Shown here in pieces: positions 46,111 to 55,738 of a stretch of 64,000 nucleotides of DNA (within the stretch, counting starts at the first letter, position 1; every line of letters starts with the position of its first letter). Location: positions 1-64,000 of the forward strand of contig JANOWJ010000181.1 of assembly GCA_031417835.1 (NCBI GenBank), read 5' to 3'. Source of the stretch: JADJLQ01 sp031417835. Lineage in GTDB: Bacteria; Bacteroidota; Bacteroidia; Chitinophagales; Saprospiraceae. A model generated the notes under the pieces. It was not told the origin of the DNA and made no database searches. It saw only the letters and a program-made list of their open reading frames with translations. A program made the position numbers and the translations under genes.

Positions 46111-48492
46111 ATGCTCAGAAACTACCTAAAAATTGCCCTCAGAAACTTACTGAAAAACAAGGTGTATTCCTTTATTAATATTGGTGGACTTGCCATAGGT
46201 ATGGCAGTGGTTATGCTTATAGGGCTGTGGGTGTATGATGAGTTATCATATGATAAATATCATCAGAATTATGGCAAGATCGCGAGGGTCATGCAAAGTG
46301 GAACATTCAATGGAGAATTCGGTGCTGGAGGATTCCTACCGCTTCCATTAGGTACTGAGTTAAAAAATACGTATGCTGCAGATTTTAAGCATGTTGTTTT
46401 TTCTTCATGGACAGGAGAACATATTTTAGCTTACGAGGAAAATAAATTTACAAAAACCGGTAATTTTTTGAGTCCCGAGGCTCCTGAAATGTTTACTTTA
46501 AAGATGTTGAAGGGAACAAGAGATGGATTAAAAGACCCGGCTTCTATTCTCTTATCCGAGTCAGTTGCATCCACACTTTTTGGTGATGCTGACCCAATGG
46601 GTAGGATCGTGAAGATAGATAACAGCCAGGATGTAAAAGTAACTGGTGTATTTGAAGATCTTCCCCGAAACTCAGATTTCGCAAATCTAACTTTTATAGC
46701 TCCTTGGGATCTTTATGTTTCAACAAGGGGTTGGGTAAAAAACGGATTGACACAATGGGACAATAATTCATGGGAAATACTGGCTCAGATTTCTGATAAT
46801 TCAGACTTTGAGAAGGTTTCTGCAAAAATTAAAAATATAATAGTCAAGCATAAACCTGAGGCTGCTCAATTTCACACAGCCGTTTTTTTGCACCCCATGA
46901 GCCAATGGCATTTGTACACGGGCTGGGATAAGTCGGGTAACCTGGAAGGCAAGATTCAATATGTCTGGTTATTTGGAGTGATCGGCGTTTTTGTTTTGCT
47001 ACTAGCTTGTATCAATTTTATGAACCTGAGTACAGCAAGGTCTGATAAACGTGCCAAAGAAGTGGGTATACGCAAAGCTGTAGGCTCGCTCAGAATCCAA
47101 CTGATCTCCCAGTTTTTCATCGAGTCGCTTTTGGTAGCGGGTCTAGCTTTTGTGCTGGCTTTGATAATGGTTTTTCTTGTTCTTCCATTCTTCAATGAAG
47201 CTACTGACAAACAGTTGAGTATTCTTTGGAATAGTCCAGTTTTCTGGCTTTCCAGTCTTGGTTTTAGTTTATTTACTGGGATGATTGCAGGTAGTTATCC
47301 GGCTCTCTATTTATCTTCTTTTCAACCCGTAAAAGTATTGAAAGGAACTTTCAGTATGGGGCGTTTTGCTTCAGCACCCAGAAAAGTACTTGTGGTGCTT
47401 CAGTTTACGGTTTCGGTGACACTGACTATTGGAACTATTATCATTTCCCGTCAGATCCAACATGCCAAAAATCGGCCTATTGGTTATGATCGTAATGGCC
47501 TGATTACTGTTGCGATGAATACTCCGGAGTTATATGGTAATTATAATCTGATAAGAAGTGAATTGCTGCGAACAGGGTCTGTAAAAGAAATGTCTACCTC
47601 TTCAACTCAAGCGACTTATCTTAATTCTCAGAACGGAGGTTTTGAATGGGAAGGCAAGGATCCTAATTTCAAAGATAACTTTGGGACTATTGCCGTCTCT
47701 CATGATTTTGGAAAAACTGTAGGTTGGCAATTTATACAAGGGCGAGACCTTTCCAGAGACTTTTCGACTGATTCTTCAGGGATGGTAATTAATGAAACAG
47801 CGGCTAAATACATAGGCATTAAAGAGCCTGTTGGTAAAATGATGAAGTGGCGCGGCAAAACTTACCATATTGTTGGTGTCATCAAAGATATGGTGATGGG
47901 GTCACCCTTCGAGCCCGTTTATCAAACTGTTTTTATGCTTGATTATGACTGGGCTAATGTAATAAATATCAAACTGAATCCTGAAATGTCTACCAGGCAA
48001 TCATTGAGTAAGATTGAAAATGTATTCAAAATGATCAATCCGGGAAGTCCGTTTGATTATAAATTTTCTGATCAGGAATATGCCACCAAATTTTCAGCTG
48101 AAGAAAAGATAGGCAAGCTGGCTTCATTTTTTGCTACACTGGCAGTGTTTATTAGTTGCCTCGGCCTCTTCGGTTTAGCAAGTTTTGTAGCAGAGCAACG
48201 CACCAAAGAAATAGGAATTCGTAAAGTTTTGGGTGCATCAGTTGCCAATTTATGGCAATTATTGAGCAAAGATTTTGTGATTTTGGTCATCATTTCCTGC
48301 CTTATAGCAGCACCAATTGCTTATTATTTTATGCACGATTGGTTGCAAGAATATACATACCGAATAGAAATAAGCTGGTGGATATTTGTGTTTGCTGGTG
48401 CTGGAGCTTTGGTAATTACTTTATTGACGGTGAGTTATCAAGCCATTAAAGCTGCTTTGATGAATCCGGTGAGATCACTTAAAAATGAATAA
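46111..48492 (+). CDS. FtsX/MacB-family ABC permease 8
   Basis: A 793-residue paralog starting MLRNYLKIALRNLLKNKVY. Coupling segments are RAKEVGIRKAVG (about 313) and RTKEIGIRKVLG (about 696), followed by LLSKDF. The tail is MNPVRSLKNE, with Arg for the usual Lys and Asn for the usual Thr/Ser. It has a short first periplasmic domain, as in permease 5, with RVMQSGTFNGEFGAGGF. It is immediately preceded by the stub of another permease; translation of that stub would end 5 bp before this start and could couple to it. Confidence 0.93.
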   Translation: MLRNYLKIALRNLLKNKVYSFINIGGLAIGMAVVMLIGLWVYDELSYDKYHQNYGKIARVMQSGTFNGEFGAGGFLPLPLGTELKNTYAADFKHVVFSSWTGEHILAYEENKFTKTGNFLSPEAPEMFTLKMLKGTRDGLKDPASILLSESVASTLFGDADPMGRIVKIDNSQDVKVTGVFEDLPRNSDFANLTFIAPWDLYVSTRGWVKNGLTQWDNNSWEILAQISDNSDFEKVSAKIKNIIVKHKPEAAQFHTAVFLHPMSQWHLYTGWDKSGNLEGKIQYVWLFGVIGVFVLLLACINFMNLSTARSDKRAKEVGIRKAVGSLRIQLISQFFIESLLVAGLAFVLALIMVFLVLPFFNEATDKQLSILWNSPVFWLSSLGFSLFTGMIAGSYPALYLSSFQPVKVLKGTFSMGRFASAPRKVLVVLQFTVSVTLTIGTIIISRQIQHAKNRPIGYDRNGLITVAMNTPELYGNYNLIRSELLRTGSVKEMSTSSTQATYLNSQNGGFEWEGKDPNFKDNFGTIAVSHDFGKTVGWQFIQGRDLSRDFSTDSSGMVINETAAKYIGIKEPVGKMMKWRGKTYHIVGVIKDMVMGSPFEPVYQTVFMLDYDWANVINIKLNPEMSTRQSLSKIENVFKMINPGSPFDYKFSDQEYATKFSAEEKIGKLASFFATLAVFISCLGLFGLASFVAEQRTKEIGIRKVLGASVANLWQLLSKDFVILVIISCLIAAPIAYYFMHDWLQEYTYRIEISWWIFVFAGAGALVITLLTVSYQAIKAALMNPVRSLKNE

Positions 48493-48516
48493 TTAAGCTT
48501 TAAATAAATTAAGAAA

Positions 48517-50910
48517 ATGTTTAGAAATTACTTAAAAATTGCATGCCGAAACCTACTGAAAAACAAGGTTTATAGTAGCATAAATATCGCTGGGCTTGCT
48601 ATTGGCTTGACAGCGGCAATACTTATTTTGCTTTATGTAAAAGATGAAGTGAGTTATGACCGATTCCATACTAATGCGCCAAATATTTATCGTGTTGTAA
48701 GTGATTGGTACAATCCAGACGGTTCGGTTGGGCATCATGATGGGCTTACGAGCAATTTGCAAGGACCAACTTTTAAAGAGAGAATCCCTGAAATTGAGGC
48801 TTTTGTACGATATTCAAGTAGTGTAAGAGATATACGTGCATTAGGCGAAGTCAAAGGCTATGAAGTAATGCGTACCGATAGCAATTTCTTCTCCGTTTTT
48901 GATTTTCAGATGCTCAGCGGAAATCCGAAAACGGCTCTATCAAATCCCAATTCGGTAGTGATATCAGAAGAAATGGCAATAAAGTTTTTCAATTCTACCG
49001 ATGTTATTAGTAAAACTATACACATAAAAGGAGATAATAAATTTGATCCTTATTTGATAACCGGCGTCACTAAAAAATGCCCACAAAACAGCTCAATAAA
49101 ATTCAATTTTTTGCTACCAAAATATGTAAGTCCGGAAGAAACTGCTGGTAGCGAGTGGTGGTTCAACTTTTTTCAGCACACCTTTATTTTGCTGAATCCG
49201 AAGGCAAATATTACACATGTGGTGAACAAGATGAAACATGTAAATGAAACTGATGCTGCCCCGGCAAACAAAATCATAGCACAGAAATACGAAATCAAAG
49301 AAAAAGTAGTATTTAATCTGCAAGCCATGAGAGACATGCATCTCAGTACCAATTTGACTGCACAAAATGGACTTGTAGATTCCAGCAACCCAACATATGG
49401 CTATATATTATCAACAATTGCTTTATTTATTTTACTGATTGCATGCATCAATTTTATCAATCTTACAGTGTCTCGTTCGCTCAAAAGAGCCAAAGAAATA
49501 GGCGTTAGAAAAGTAGTAGGGAGCAGCCGAAAACAATTGATTGGGCAGTTTCTGGTCGAGTCAGTTTTACTTAGTGTTATTGCTTTCGCCTTGGCAGTTT
49601 TGTTGGTTCAGCTCATCTTACCCTCATTCAATCAATTAGCAAATAAATCGCTTTCGCTTTCCTATCTTTTTGATACAAAACTTCTATTAGGCTATTTCTT
49701 GATTTTCGTAATCACATCTCTTTTGGCAGGGTTTTATCCTGCATTGGTACTATCGAGTTATAGCCCCATGCAGACGCTTTATGGGCGATTCTATCTTTTG
49801 GGCAAAAACTATTTGCAGAAGTCATTGGTAGTTTTACAATTTGGCTTGGCTTCTTTTCTAATCATTGTTACCTTTAGCATTTACTCACAGTTCAACTATC
49901 TTATTAGCAAAGACTTAGGCTATGATGATAGCAATGTGATTTTGGTTGAAAAATGGGATTTGACTAAACAAAATTCTATACTTTTTAAAGAACAACTCCT
50001 CCAAAATCCAAATATTCTACAGGTTGCTCCTAAAAATGGAGAAAATTGGGAGGATATAGCCAAAATAAATGGCGGACAAAAACTCCAATTTGCGTATGCA
50101 ATTGTAGATGAAGAATTCTTGCCATTATATAAAATCCCAATTGTCGCAGGGCGAAATTTTTCAAAAGATTTTCCTGCAGATTCTGTTAAGTCAATCCTGG
50201 TCAATGAAGCATTTGTTCAGGAAGCAAACTGGAAAAACCCGCTTGGGCAAGTAGTAGATTTTTCTTTCGACAGTATTGGAAAATACCAAGTGGTAGGGGT
50301 GGTAAAAGATTATCATTACCGATCGCTTGCTACTGAAATCAAGCCGCAATTATTTATTATGCAAAATACTGGTTTGGGATTTGTAAATATCAGAATCAAG
50401 CCGAACACCGAATCTGCCAGTCTTGCTCATATTGAAAAAACCTTCAAAAAACTTTTCCCGATGAATGCCTTTGTCTATACATTCAAAGATTTAGAAAACG
50501 AAAAAGCCTACGAATCTGAAGGAAAATGGAAACAAATCATGCTCTTCGGGGCTATTCTCACCATTTTTATTTCCTGCATTGGCTTGTTTGGCTTGGCAAC
50601 ACTTTCAGGTGAAAAACGCACCAAAGAAATTGGCATTAGAAAAGTAGTAGGTGCATCAGTAACTAATATTGCGGTCTTACTGTCTACTGATTTTGTGAAA
50701 TTGGTATCCATATCTTTACTTTTTTCATTTCCCTTTGCCTATTATGCTATTCAAAAATGGCTTGAAAATTACCCGTTCCGTGTTGGTTTTAATATTTGGA
50801 TTTTCGTATTTACGGCTTTTGTAACAATTTTAATAGCCTTATTTACAGTTAGTTTGCAGTCAGTTCGAGCAGCATTGATGAATCCTGTGAAAAGCTTGAA
50901 AACAGAGTAG
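48517..50910 (+). CDS. FtsX/MacB-family ABC permease 9
   Basis: A 797-residue paralog starting 24 bp after permease 8, so in one transcript with it. It is the sister of permease 4 (same length, WYNPDGS, PQNSSIKF, QKWLENYPFR). Coupling segments are RAKEIGVRKVVG (about 323) and RTKEIGIRKVVG (about 700) with LLSTDF instead of LLSKDF; the tail is MNPVKSLKTE. Its first periplasmic domain differs from permease 4 mainly in charged loop residues (VRDIRALGEVKGYEV), so the pair probably binds related ligands. Confidence 0.93.
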   Translation: MFRNYLKIACRNLLKNKVYSSINIAGLAIGLTAAILILLYVKDEVSYDRFHTNAPNIYRVVSDWYNPDGSVGHHDGLTSNLQGPTFKERIPEIEAFVRYSSSVRDIRALGEVKGYEVMRTDSNFFSVFDFQMLSGNPKTALSNPNSVVISEEMAIKFFNSTDVISKTIHIKGDNKFDPYLITGVTKKCPQNSSIKFNFLLPKYVSPEETAGSEWWFNFFQHTFILLNPKANITHVVNKMKHVNETDAAPANKIIAQKYEIKEKVVFNLQAMRDMHLSTNLTAQNGLVDSSNPTYGYILSTIALFILLIACINFINLTVSRSLKRAKEIGVRKVVGSSRKQLIGQFLVESVLLSVIAFALAVLLVQLILPSFNQLANKSLSLSYLFDTKLLLGYFLIFVITSLLAGFYPALVLSSYSPMQTLYGRFYLLGKNYLQKSLVVLQFGLASFLIIVTFSIYSQFNYLISKDLGYDDSNVILVEKWDLTKQNSILFKEQLLQNPNILQVAPKNGENWEDIAKINGGQKLQFAYAIVDEEFLPLYKIPIVAGRNFSKDFPADSVKSILVNEAFVQEANWKNPLGQVVDFSFDSIGKYQVVGVVKDYHYRSLATEIKPQLFIMQNTGLGFVNIRIKPNTESASLAHIEKTFKKLFPMNAFVYTFKDLENEKAYESEGKWKQIMLFGAILTIFISCIGLFGLATLSGEKRTKEIGIRKVVGASVTNIAVLLSTDFVKLVSISLLFSFPFAYYAIQKWLENYPFRVGFNIWIFVFTAFVTILIALFTVSLQSVRAALMNPVKSLKTE

Positions 50911-51076
50911 AAGCTAATAATTCTGACTAATTTGAGATCTTAGGTTGCTCCTGCACGCTTCTTTAAGCTCTTTTGTAAAATCATATTTTCCGCTTTTTTC
51001 GACCAGTGTGAACGAATTCGAGTAAATTGATACACAATTTGGATTTATTGTGAGCCTTGAATAATATGCGGACTAT

Positions 51077-53524
51077 ATGATTTTAAATTTATTCAAATCT
51101 GGTTTAAAAAATCTTATACGCAATAAATTATTTTTTGTAATTAATTTATTGGGATTGTCGTTGGGTATCAGCGTCAGCCTTGTCATCTATATCATGGTGC
51201 AGTTTGATTATAGCCACGATCGATTTCACCCTGAAATAGATCGTATTTATAGGATAGTTTCGGAGTCTGATGGTGATGGTAGTATGGCGAAGACTGCAGC
51301 TATACAAGGCCCTTTTTATAACGCAATGATGGCTGAGGTGAAAGGAATAGAGGAAGCATCACCATTGATTAGAGTCAATTTTAAGGTGAATATAATTGAA
51401 GGGTCAACTGAAGTCAAAACGTTCAATAATCAGTATGACATGGTGATCGTAGAGCCTGCTTACTTTAACATATTTAAGTATCGTTGGCTTTTGGGGGATA
51501 TAGCGACTTTAACTAACCCTTATTGTGTAGTTTTGACTGAAGATAGAGCTAAGAAATATTTCAAAGGGCTTGACCTAAGCCAGATCATTGGCAAGGCTAT
51601 AACATACAATGACTCACTTAAAGTAAAGGTCGTTGGTATAGTACAATCATTGCCTTCAAACTCCGAATTGATATTTCAAGATTTTATATCATATGCTACA
51701 TTTTCACAAACCAATTTGAAGGGTCATATAAATTTGGATACCTGGTCTTCTCTAAATTCGGATCATCAGTTGCTGGTGAAATTATGGCTATCGACCAACA
51801 CTCACCAGGTGGAAAAGGACCTGTTGGGACTTCGACACAAGCACCTAACTATTGAAAATGATAAAACGCATTACATACTTCAAAAGTTTGCTGATATCCA
51901 TTTTGACACCACGTATGGCAATTATAAGCGAAGAGTAGCAGATCGACCGACCACTAATGCATTAATCATCGTAGCACTTTTTTTTATCATTCTTGGTTGT
52001 TCAAATTTTATAATTTTATCCACTGCCGAAGCTTCCATGCGGACTAAAGAAATAGGTATTCGTAAAGTTTTAGGTAGCTCGGCCAGGCTGCTGGCTACAC
52101 AGTATTTAATTGAAGTATTTTATCTTGTTGGATTTGCACTCCTTTTGTCGATTATTTCGGTTCCATTTTTTATTCAATTGTTTAGAAATTTTATACCCGC
52201 CGAAATTCGGCTTTCAAGTTTGTTTCAGAGCCATGTGTTTTTATTTGCAATCTTTTTATCGGTATTTGTAACACTTTTAGGTGGCCTGTATCCTGCATTG
52301 CTAATGTCGAGATTCCACCCTATCGCCGCAATTAAAGGCGGGATGTTGAAAGGCTCTGCTTCTTTCATTTTGATCAGAAAGGGGTTAGTGTTGGTACAAT
52401 TGATCACAGCACTTTTATTCATTTTAAGTTTTTTAGTTGTTTTTAAACAATTGAAATATTTGTCACATAAAGACCTAGGGTTTAGAAAAAATGCTATCAT
52501 ATACTTTTCCGCACCGCTTAAACTTCATATTGGTAAATCATCATTCATCCTTGCTAATGTTTTTAAAGAGAAGTTGAATTCTATACCCGGCATTGAGCTG
52601 GTCAGTCTAGGTGGCGAACCTCCAAGCGCTTCCAGCTCAAGTACAAGTGAAATAGATTACCCAAATGGGAATTCAAATATTAAAATTAATTCTCAGGTAA
52701 AGTCTGGCGATTCATTATTTTTTAAGTTGTACCAGATTCCTCTTGTGATAGGCAGGATGCCTCGATATCATTTGGATTCCTCTTTTGGAGAAGTGGTAAT
52801 TAATGAGACTTTGGCTCAACAACTAGGAGTAGATGATTATTCAAAATTGATAGGCACTTCGTTTGGACCTGGGACTAAGGCAAAAATAGTTGGTATTTGT
52901 AAAGATTTTAATATGAGATCCCTTCATGCTCCGATTATGCCAATGTACTTATCTTCAAATCCTAGGCGTTGCAATCTTTATCATATTGGCCTTGAAGAAA
53001 ATGGCTCAAAATCGCAGGATCTCAAAATACTGACACAGATAAAATCGTACTATCAAGAGTTGTTTCCAGGTTCTGAATTTAGATATACATTTTTGGACGA
53101 AGAATTGTCTATGTTTTATTTATCTGAACAACACATTTCGAAATTAATTAATTGGTGTATGGTACTTGCTATTTTCGTTTGTTGCATTGGTTTGTATGGC
53201 TTGATGATGCATACTTTACGAACAAGACAGAAAGAAATTGGGATAAGAAAAGTTATAGGCGCAAGTGTTGAAAATATTGTTCTCTTGTTCTTTTATGAAT
53301 TCGTCAGAATATTTTTAGTAGCGTTGGTCATTGCTAGCCCATTCGTATATCTTTATGGACAAAAATGGTTGAATAGTTATGCTTATCGGACGGAGATCTC
53401 ACTTTGGCTATTCCCAACAGGCGGTATGATTCTTTTGTTGATTGTTATGGCCATCTTTAGATTTACTATCGTCCAAGCTGCTAAGGCTAATCCAATCAAA
53501 GCATTACGGATGAATGATGTTTGA
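51077..53524 (+). CDS. FtsX/MacB-family ABC permease 10, divergent
   Basis: An 815-residue paralog starting MILNLFKSGLKNLIRNKLF, the least typical of the ten. The first coupling segment is RTKEIGIRKVLG (about 320) but is preceded by STAEASM instead of a basic LKR run. The second is RQKEIGIRKVIG (about 716), followed by LLFFYEF instead of LLSKDF. The C-terminus reads ANPIKALRMNDV and so lacks the RTE/KTE ending. The last periplasmic domain contains NPRRCNLYHIG. A 166-bp gap upstream suggests its own promoter. It closes the array and may have a separate role. Confidence 0.91.
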   Translation: MILNLFKSGLKNLIRNKLFFVINLLGLSLGISVSLVIYIMVQFDYSHDRFHPEIDRIYRIVSESDGDGSMAKTAAIQGPFYNAMMAEVKGIEEASPLIRVNFKVNIIEGSTEVKTFNNQYDMVIVEPAYFNIFKYRWLLGDIATLTNPYCVVLTEDRAKKYFKGLDLSQIIGKAITYNDSLKVKVVGIVQSLPSNSELIFQDFISYATFSQTNLKGHINLDTWSSLNSDHQLLVKLWLSTNTHQVEKDLLGLRHKHLTIENDKTHYILQKFADIHFDTTYGNYKRRVADRPTTNALIIVALFFIILGCSNFIILSTAEASMRTKEIGIRKVLGSSARLLATQYLIEVFYLVGFALLLSIISVPFFIQLFRNFIPAEIRLSSLFQSHVFLFAIFLSVFVTLLGGLYPALLMSRFHPIAAIKGGMLKGSASFILIRKGLVLVQLITALLFILSFLVVFKQLKYLSHKDLGFRKNAIIYFSAPLKLHIGKSSFILANVFKEKLNSIPGIELVSLGGEPPSASSSSTSEIDYPNGNSNIKINSQVKSGDSLFFKLYQIPLVIGRMPRYHLDSSFGEVVINETLAQQLGVDDYSKLIGTSFGPGTKAKIVGICKDFNMRSLHAPIMPMYLSSNPRRCNLYHIGLEENGSKSQDLKILTQIKSYYQELFPGSEFRYTFLDEELSMFYLSEQHISKLINWCMVLAIFVCCIGLYGLMMHTLRTRQKEIGIRKVIGASVENIVLLFFYEFVRIFLVALVIASPFVYLYGQKWLNSYAYRTEISLWLFPTGGMILLLIVMAIFRFTIVQAAKANPIKALRMNDV

Positions 53525-54055
53525 CCTAGCTTGCACACACGTTTAAAATATGAATTGATTCTCCTTTATTATTTTCTTTATCATCTATTTCTGATGAGAT
53601 GAAGTTAAACTCTATTCTTACTAGGTATACTCGATGTTTTTTGAAATTGAAAAACGAGGATATTAAGGGAGGATAGGATCGTTGGATCTATTCAAATTCT
53701 GGAGCCAGTGTTCAAAATCTATGTCCGTAGATTAATTTGTCAGCCATTCTGTGCTAACCAACAGGAATGTAACAGCCTGTAAATCATGTATATATAATAA
53801 TTAGTAAGATTTTTTATGTTTAAATGTAGATATCTCGATTAATAATCTTCGTTTTATAGCAGCTAAATCTGTTTTGGCTAGAATCATCACCCCTTAGAGC
53901 CAAGGCAAGACAATCCGGGCTTAAGTCAAACCTTATTTACCCTTTGGGAAAAACAAGCACAACTTTTTTTTGATTTTATCAAACCCATCGACTTATATTT
54001 AGATTCTGTAATTCAATCGCAATTTTTTTATTAAAAAATACTTAAATTAAAAAAC
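53525..54055. other. Intergenic region between permease array and enolase-superfamily gene
   Basis: About 530 bp of AT-rich DNA with no supported gene or RNA. The only feature I can place is a candidate promoter close to the downstream gene (53969-54001). It marks the end of the permease array. Confidence 0.45.
53969..54001 (+). promoter_or_regulatory. Candidate Bacteroidota-type promoter
   Basis: TTTG (53969-53972), 21 bases, then TATATTTA (53994-54001), a one-mismatch fit to the Bacteroidota -7 element TAnnTTTG at the usual spacing. It lies about 55 bp before the ATG of the enolase-superfamily gene. Such motifs arise often by chance in AT-rich DNA. Confidence 0.38.
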
Positions 54056-55534
54056 ATGTCAACTCCTTCACAAAAATTCTTAGCCAAATTTGGGCTCTCT
54101 GACCCTGAGCCAGAAGTATTGCAACACATTGATCCTGCTATTCCTAAGGACCATAAAGATCGTCGTGATTTTTTAAAAAAATCTATAGGTGGTCTAGCGC
54201 TGGGTAGCATGATGTTTTCTACAACTGAAGAGACTTTGGAGCACTCCACTTCAAAGGTCAATCGGCACTCTGCACCTTCGGATCTTAAGATTACCGACAT
54301 GAAGTATGCAGTGGTGCTCAATGGTGGTGGCCGATGCCCGGTCATCAAATTGGAGACCAACCAAGGTATAGTAGGACTAGGCGAGGTGCGCGATGGCGCC
54401 GATTGGCGCTATGCTTTATTCCTGAAAAGTAGAATTAAAGGCATGAATCCTACCAGTGTCGAGCAGATCTTTAAGCGCGTAAAACAGTTTGGCTTTCATG
54501 CCCGTCAAGGCGGGGGAGTCTGTGCGGTAGAAATGGCCCTCTGGGATCTGGCAGGTAAGGCTTATAATGTACCGGCATATCAATTGCTAGGAGGTAAGTA
54601 TAGAGATAAAGTAAGATTGTATGCAGATACACCACAAGTACCAGATCCTATAGCTTTTGCGGAGAAAATGAGAGTCAGAATGGTAGACAAAGGGTTTACA
54701 TTTTTAAAAATGGACTTTGGTATAGAACTCATCAGCAAAATCCCAGGTACGATCATCAATGGCAATTTTTGGGATGTAAGTCGACAATGGTCCAATGAGC
54801 CCATGAGTTATGGAGCCGCACTGCATCCACTCACGCAGGTACAGATTACGGATAAAGGTTTGGAAGAAATCTGTAAGTACATCGCTCGAGTTCGTGAGGT
54901 GGTGGGTATGGAGATTCCATTAGCATCAGATCATTATGGCCACTTTGATTCAAATAATGCGATCCGCCTGGGTCGCGCTGTCGAAAAATATCGTCTGGCA
55001 TGGTTAGAGGATATGATCCCTTGGCAGTTGACTTCACAATTAAAAGAAATCAAAACGGCATTTGAGACTCCGTTATGTACAGGAGAGGATATCTATCTTA
55101 AAGAAGAATTCGTAAAACTCTGCGATACTCAATCTGTCGATATCGTTCACCCTGACTTAGCTACTTCCGGCGGCTTATTAGAAACTAAAAAGATAGGTGA
55201 TTATGCAGAAGAAAAAGGTATAGCGATGGCTATGCACTTTGCCGGACTGCCTATCTCATTTATGGCCAATGTACATTGCGCAGCAGCCACTCAAAATGTC
55301 ATGGGTCTCGAAAATCACTCTATTGATGTGCCCTATTGGCCCAATCTAGTGAAGACTGTTGACGGTAAACCATTATATGAAAAAGGTTATGCAGCAGTAC
55401 CCAACACTCCTGGTCTCGGTATTGAACTCAATGAAGAAGAGATGAAAAAACATTTGGCGCCGGAAAATACTACATTCTTTGCTCCGACCCCAGAATGGGA
55501 TAATATTAGGAGTTGGGATAGGTTGTGGAGCTAG
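54056..55534 (+). CDS. Mandelate racemase/muconate lactonizing enzyme-type dehydratase, Tat-exported
   Basis: A 492-residue enolase-superfamily protein. A twin-arginine signal (DRRDFLKKSIGGLALG, RR at 36-37) sits after a 35-residue N-terminal extension rich in Pro and acidic residues, an unusually long n-region. The N-terminal capping domain (about 78-195) precedes the barrel. Candidate catalytic residues are Lys218 in LKMDFG, metal ligands Asp292 (ASDHYGHF), Glu318 (WLEDMIPW) and Glu344 (CTGEDIY), and His394 (MHFAGLP). This fits sugar-acid dehydratases such as galactonate or gluconate types. It could work with the exported isomerase at 44235 in periplasmic sugar-acid metabolism, but that is inference. 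Confidence 0.88.
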   Translation: MSTPSQKFLAKFGLSDPEPEVLQHIDPAIPKDHKDRRDFLKKSIGGLALGSMMFSTTEETLEHSTSKVNRHSAPSDLKITDMKYAVVLNGGGRCPVIKLETNQGIVGLGEVRDGADWRYALFLKSRIKGMNPTSVEQIFKRVKQFGFHARQGGGVCAVEMALWDLAGKAYNVPAYQLLGGKYRDKVRLYADTPQVPDPIAFAEKMRVRMVDKGFTFLKMDFGIELISKIPGTIINGNFWDVSRQWSNEPMSYGAALHPLTQVQITDKGLEEICKYIARVREVVGMEIPLASDHYGHFDSNNAIRLGRAVEKYRLAWLEDMIPWQLTSQLKEIKTAFETPLCTGEDIYLKEEFVKLCDTQSVDIVHPDLATSGGLLETKKIGDYAEEKGIAMAMHFAGLPISFMANVHCAAATQNVMGLENHSIDVPYWPNLVKTVDGKPLYEKGYAAVPNTPGLGIELNEEEMKKHLAPENTTFFAPTPEWDNIRSWDRLWS

Positions 55535-55540
55535 GATATA

Positions 55541-55656
55541 GTGAATGACGAATTTTTTGAATGACGAATGACGAATAACGACGAGTAAACGAATTCGTCA
55601 TTCGAAACATTCGTCATTTGAATTATTCGTCATTCGAATTATTCGTACAATTCGAC
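55541..55656. repeat. GACGAAT/ATTCGTC repeat hairpin
   Basis: Starting 7 bp after the stop of the enolase-superfamily gene, GAATGACGAAT units repeat in one direction to the centre (GAATTC at 55591-55596) and then as their complement ATTCGTCATTC. The outer arms pair especially well (GAATGACGAAT, about six bases, GAATGACGAATG against its complement). It is built like the TCAGA/TCTGA elements but from a different unit. It probably folds as a long stem in the transcript and may end or protect it. Confidence 0.82.
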
Positions 55657-55738
55657 ATTAGAAACATGGGAATGAGAATTTATGAATAATGATCGGAACG
55701 ATGGATTAATACTATATAAAAAGGGGATTTATAGGCAA

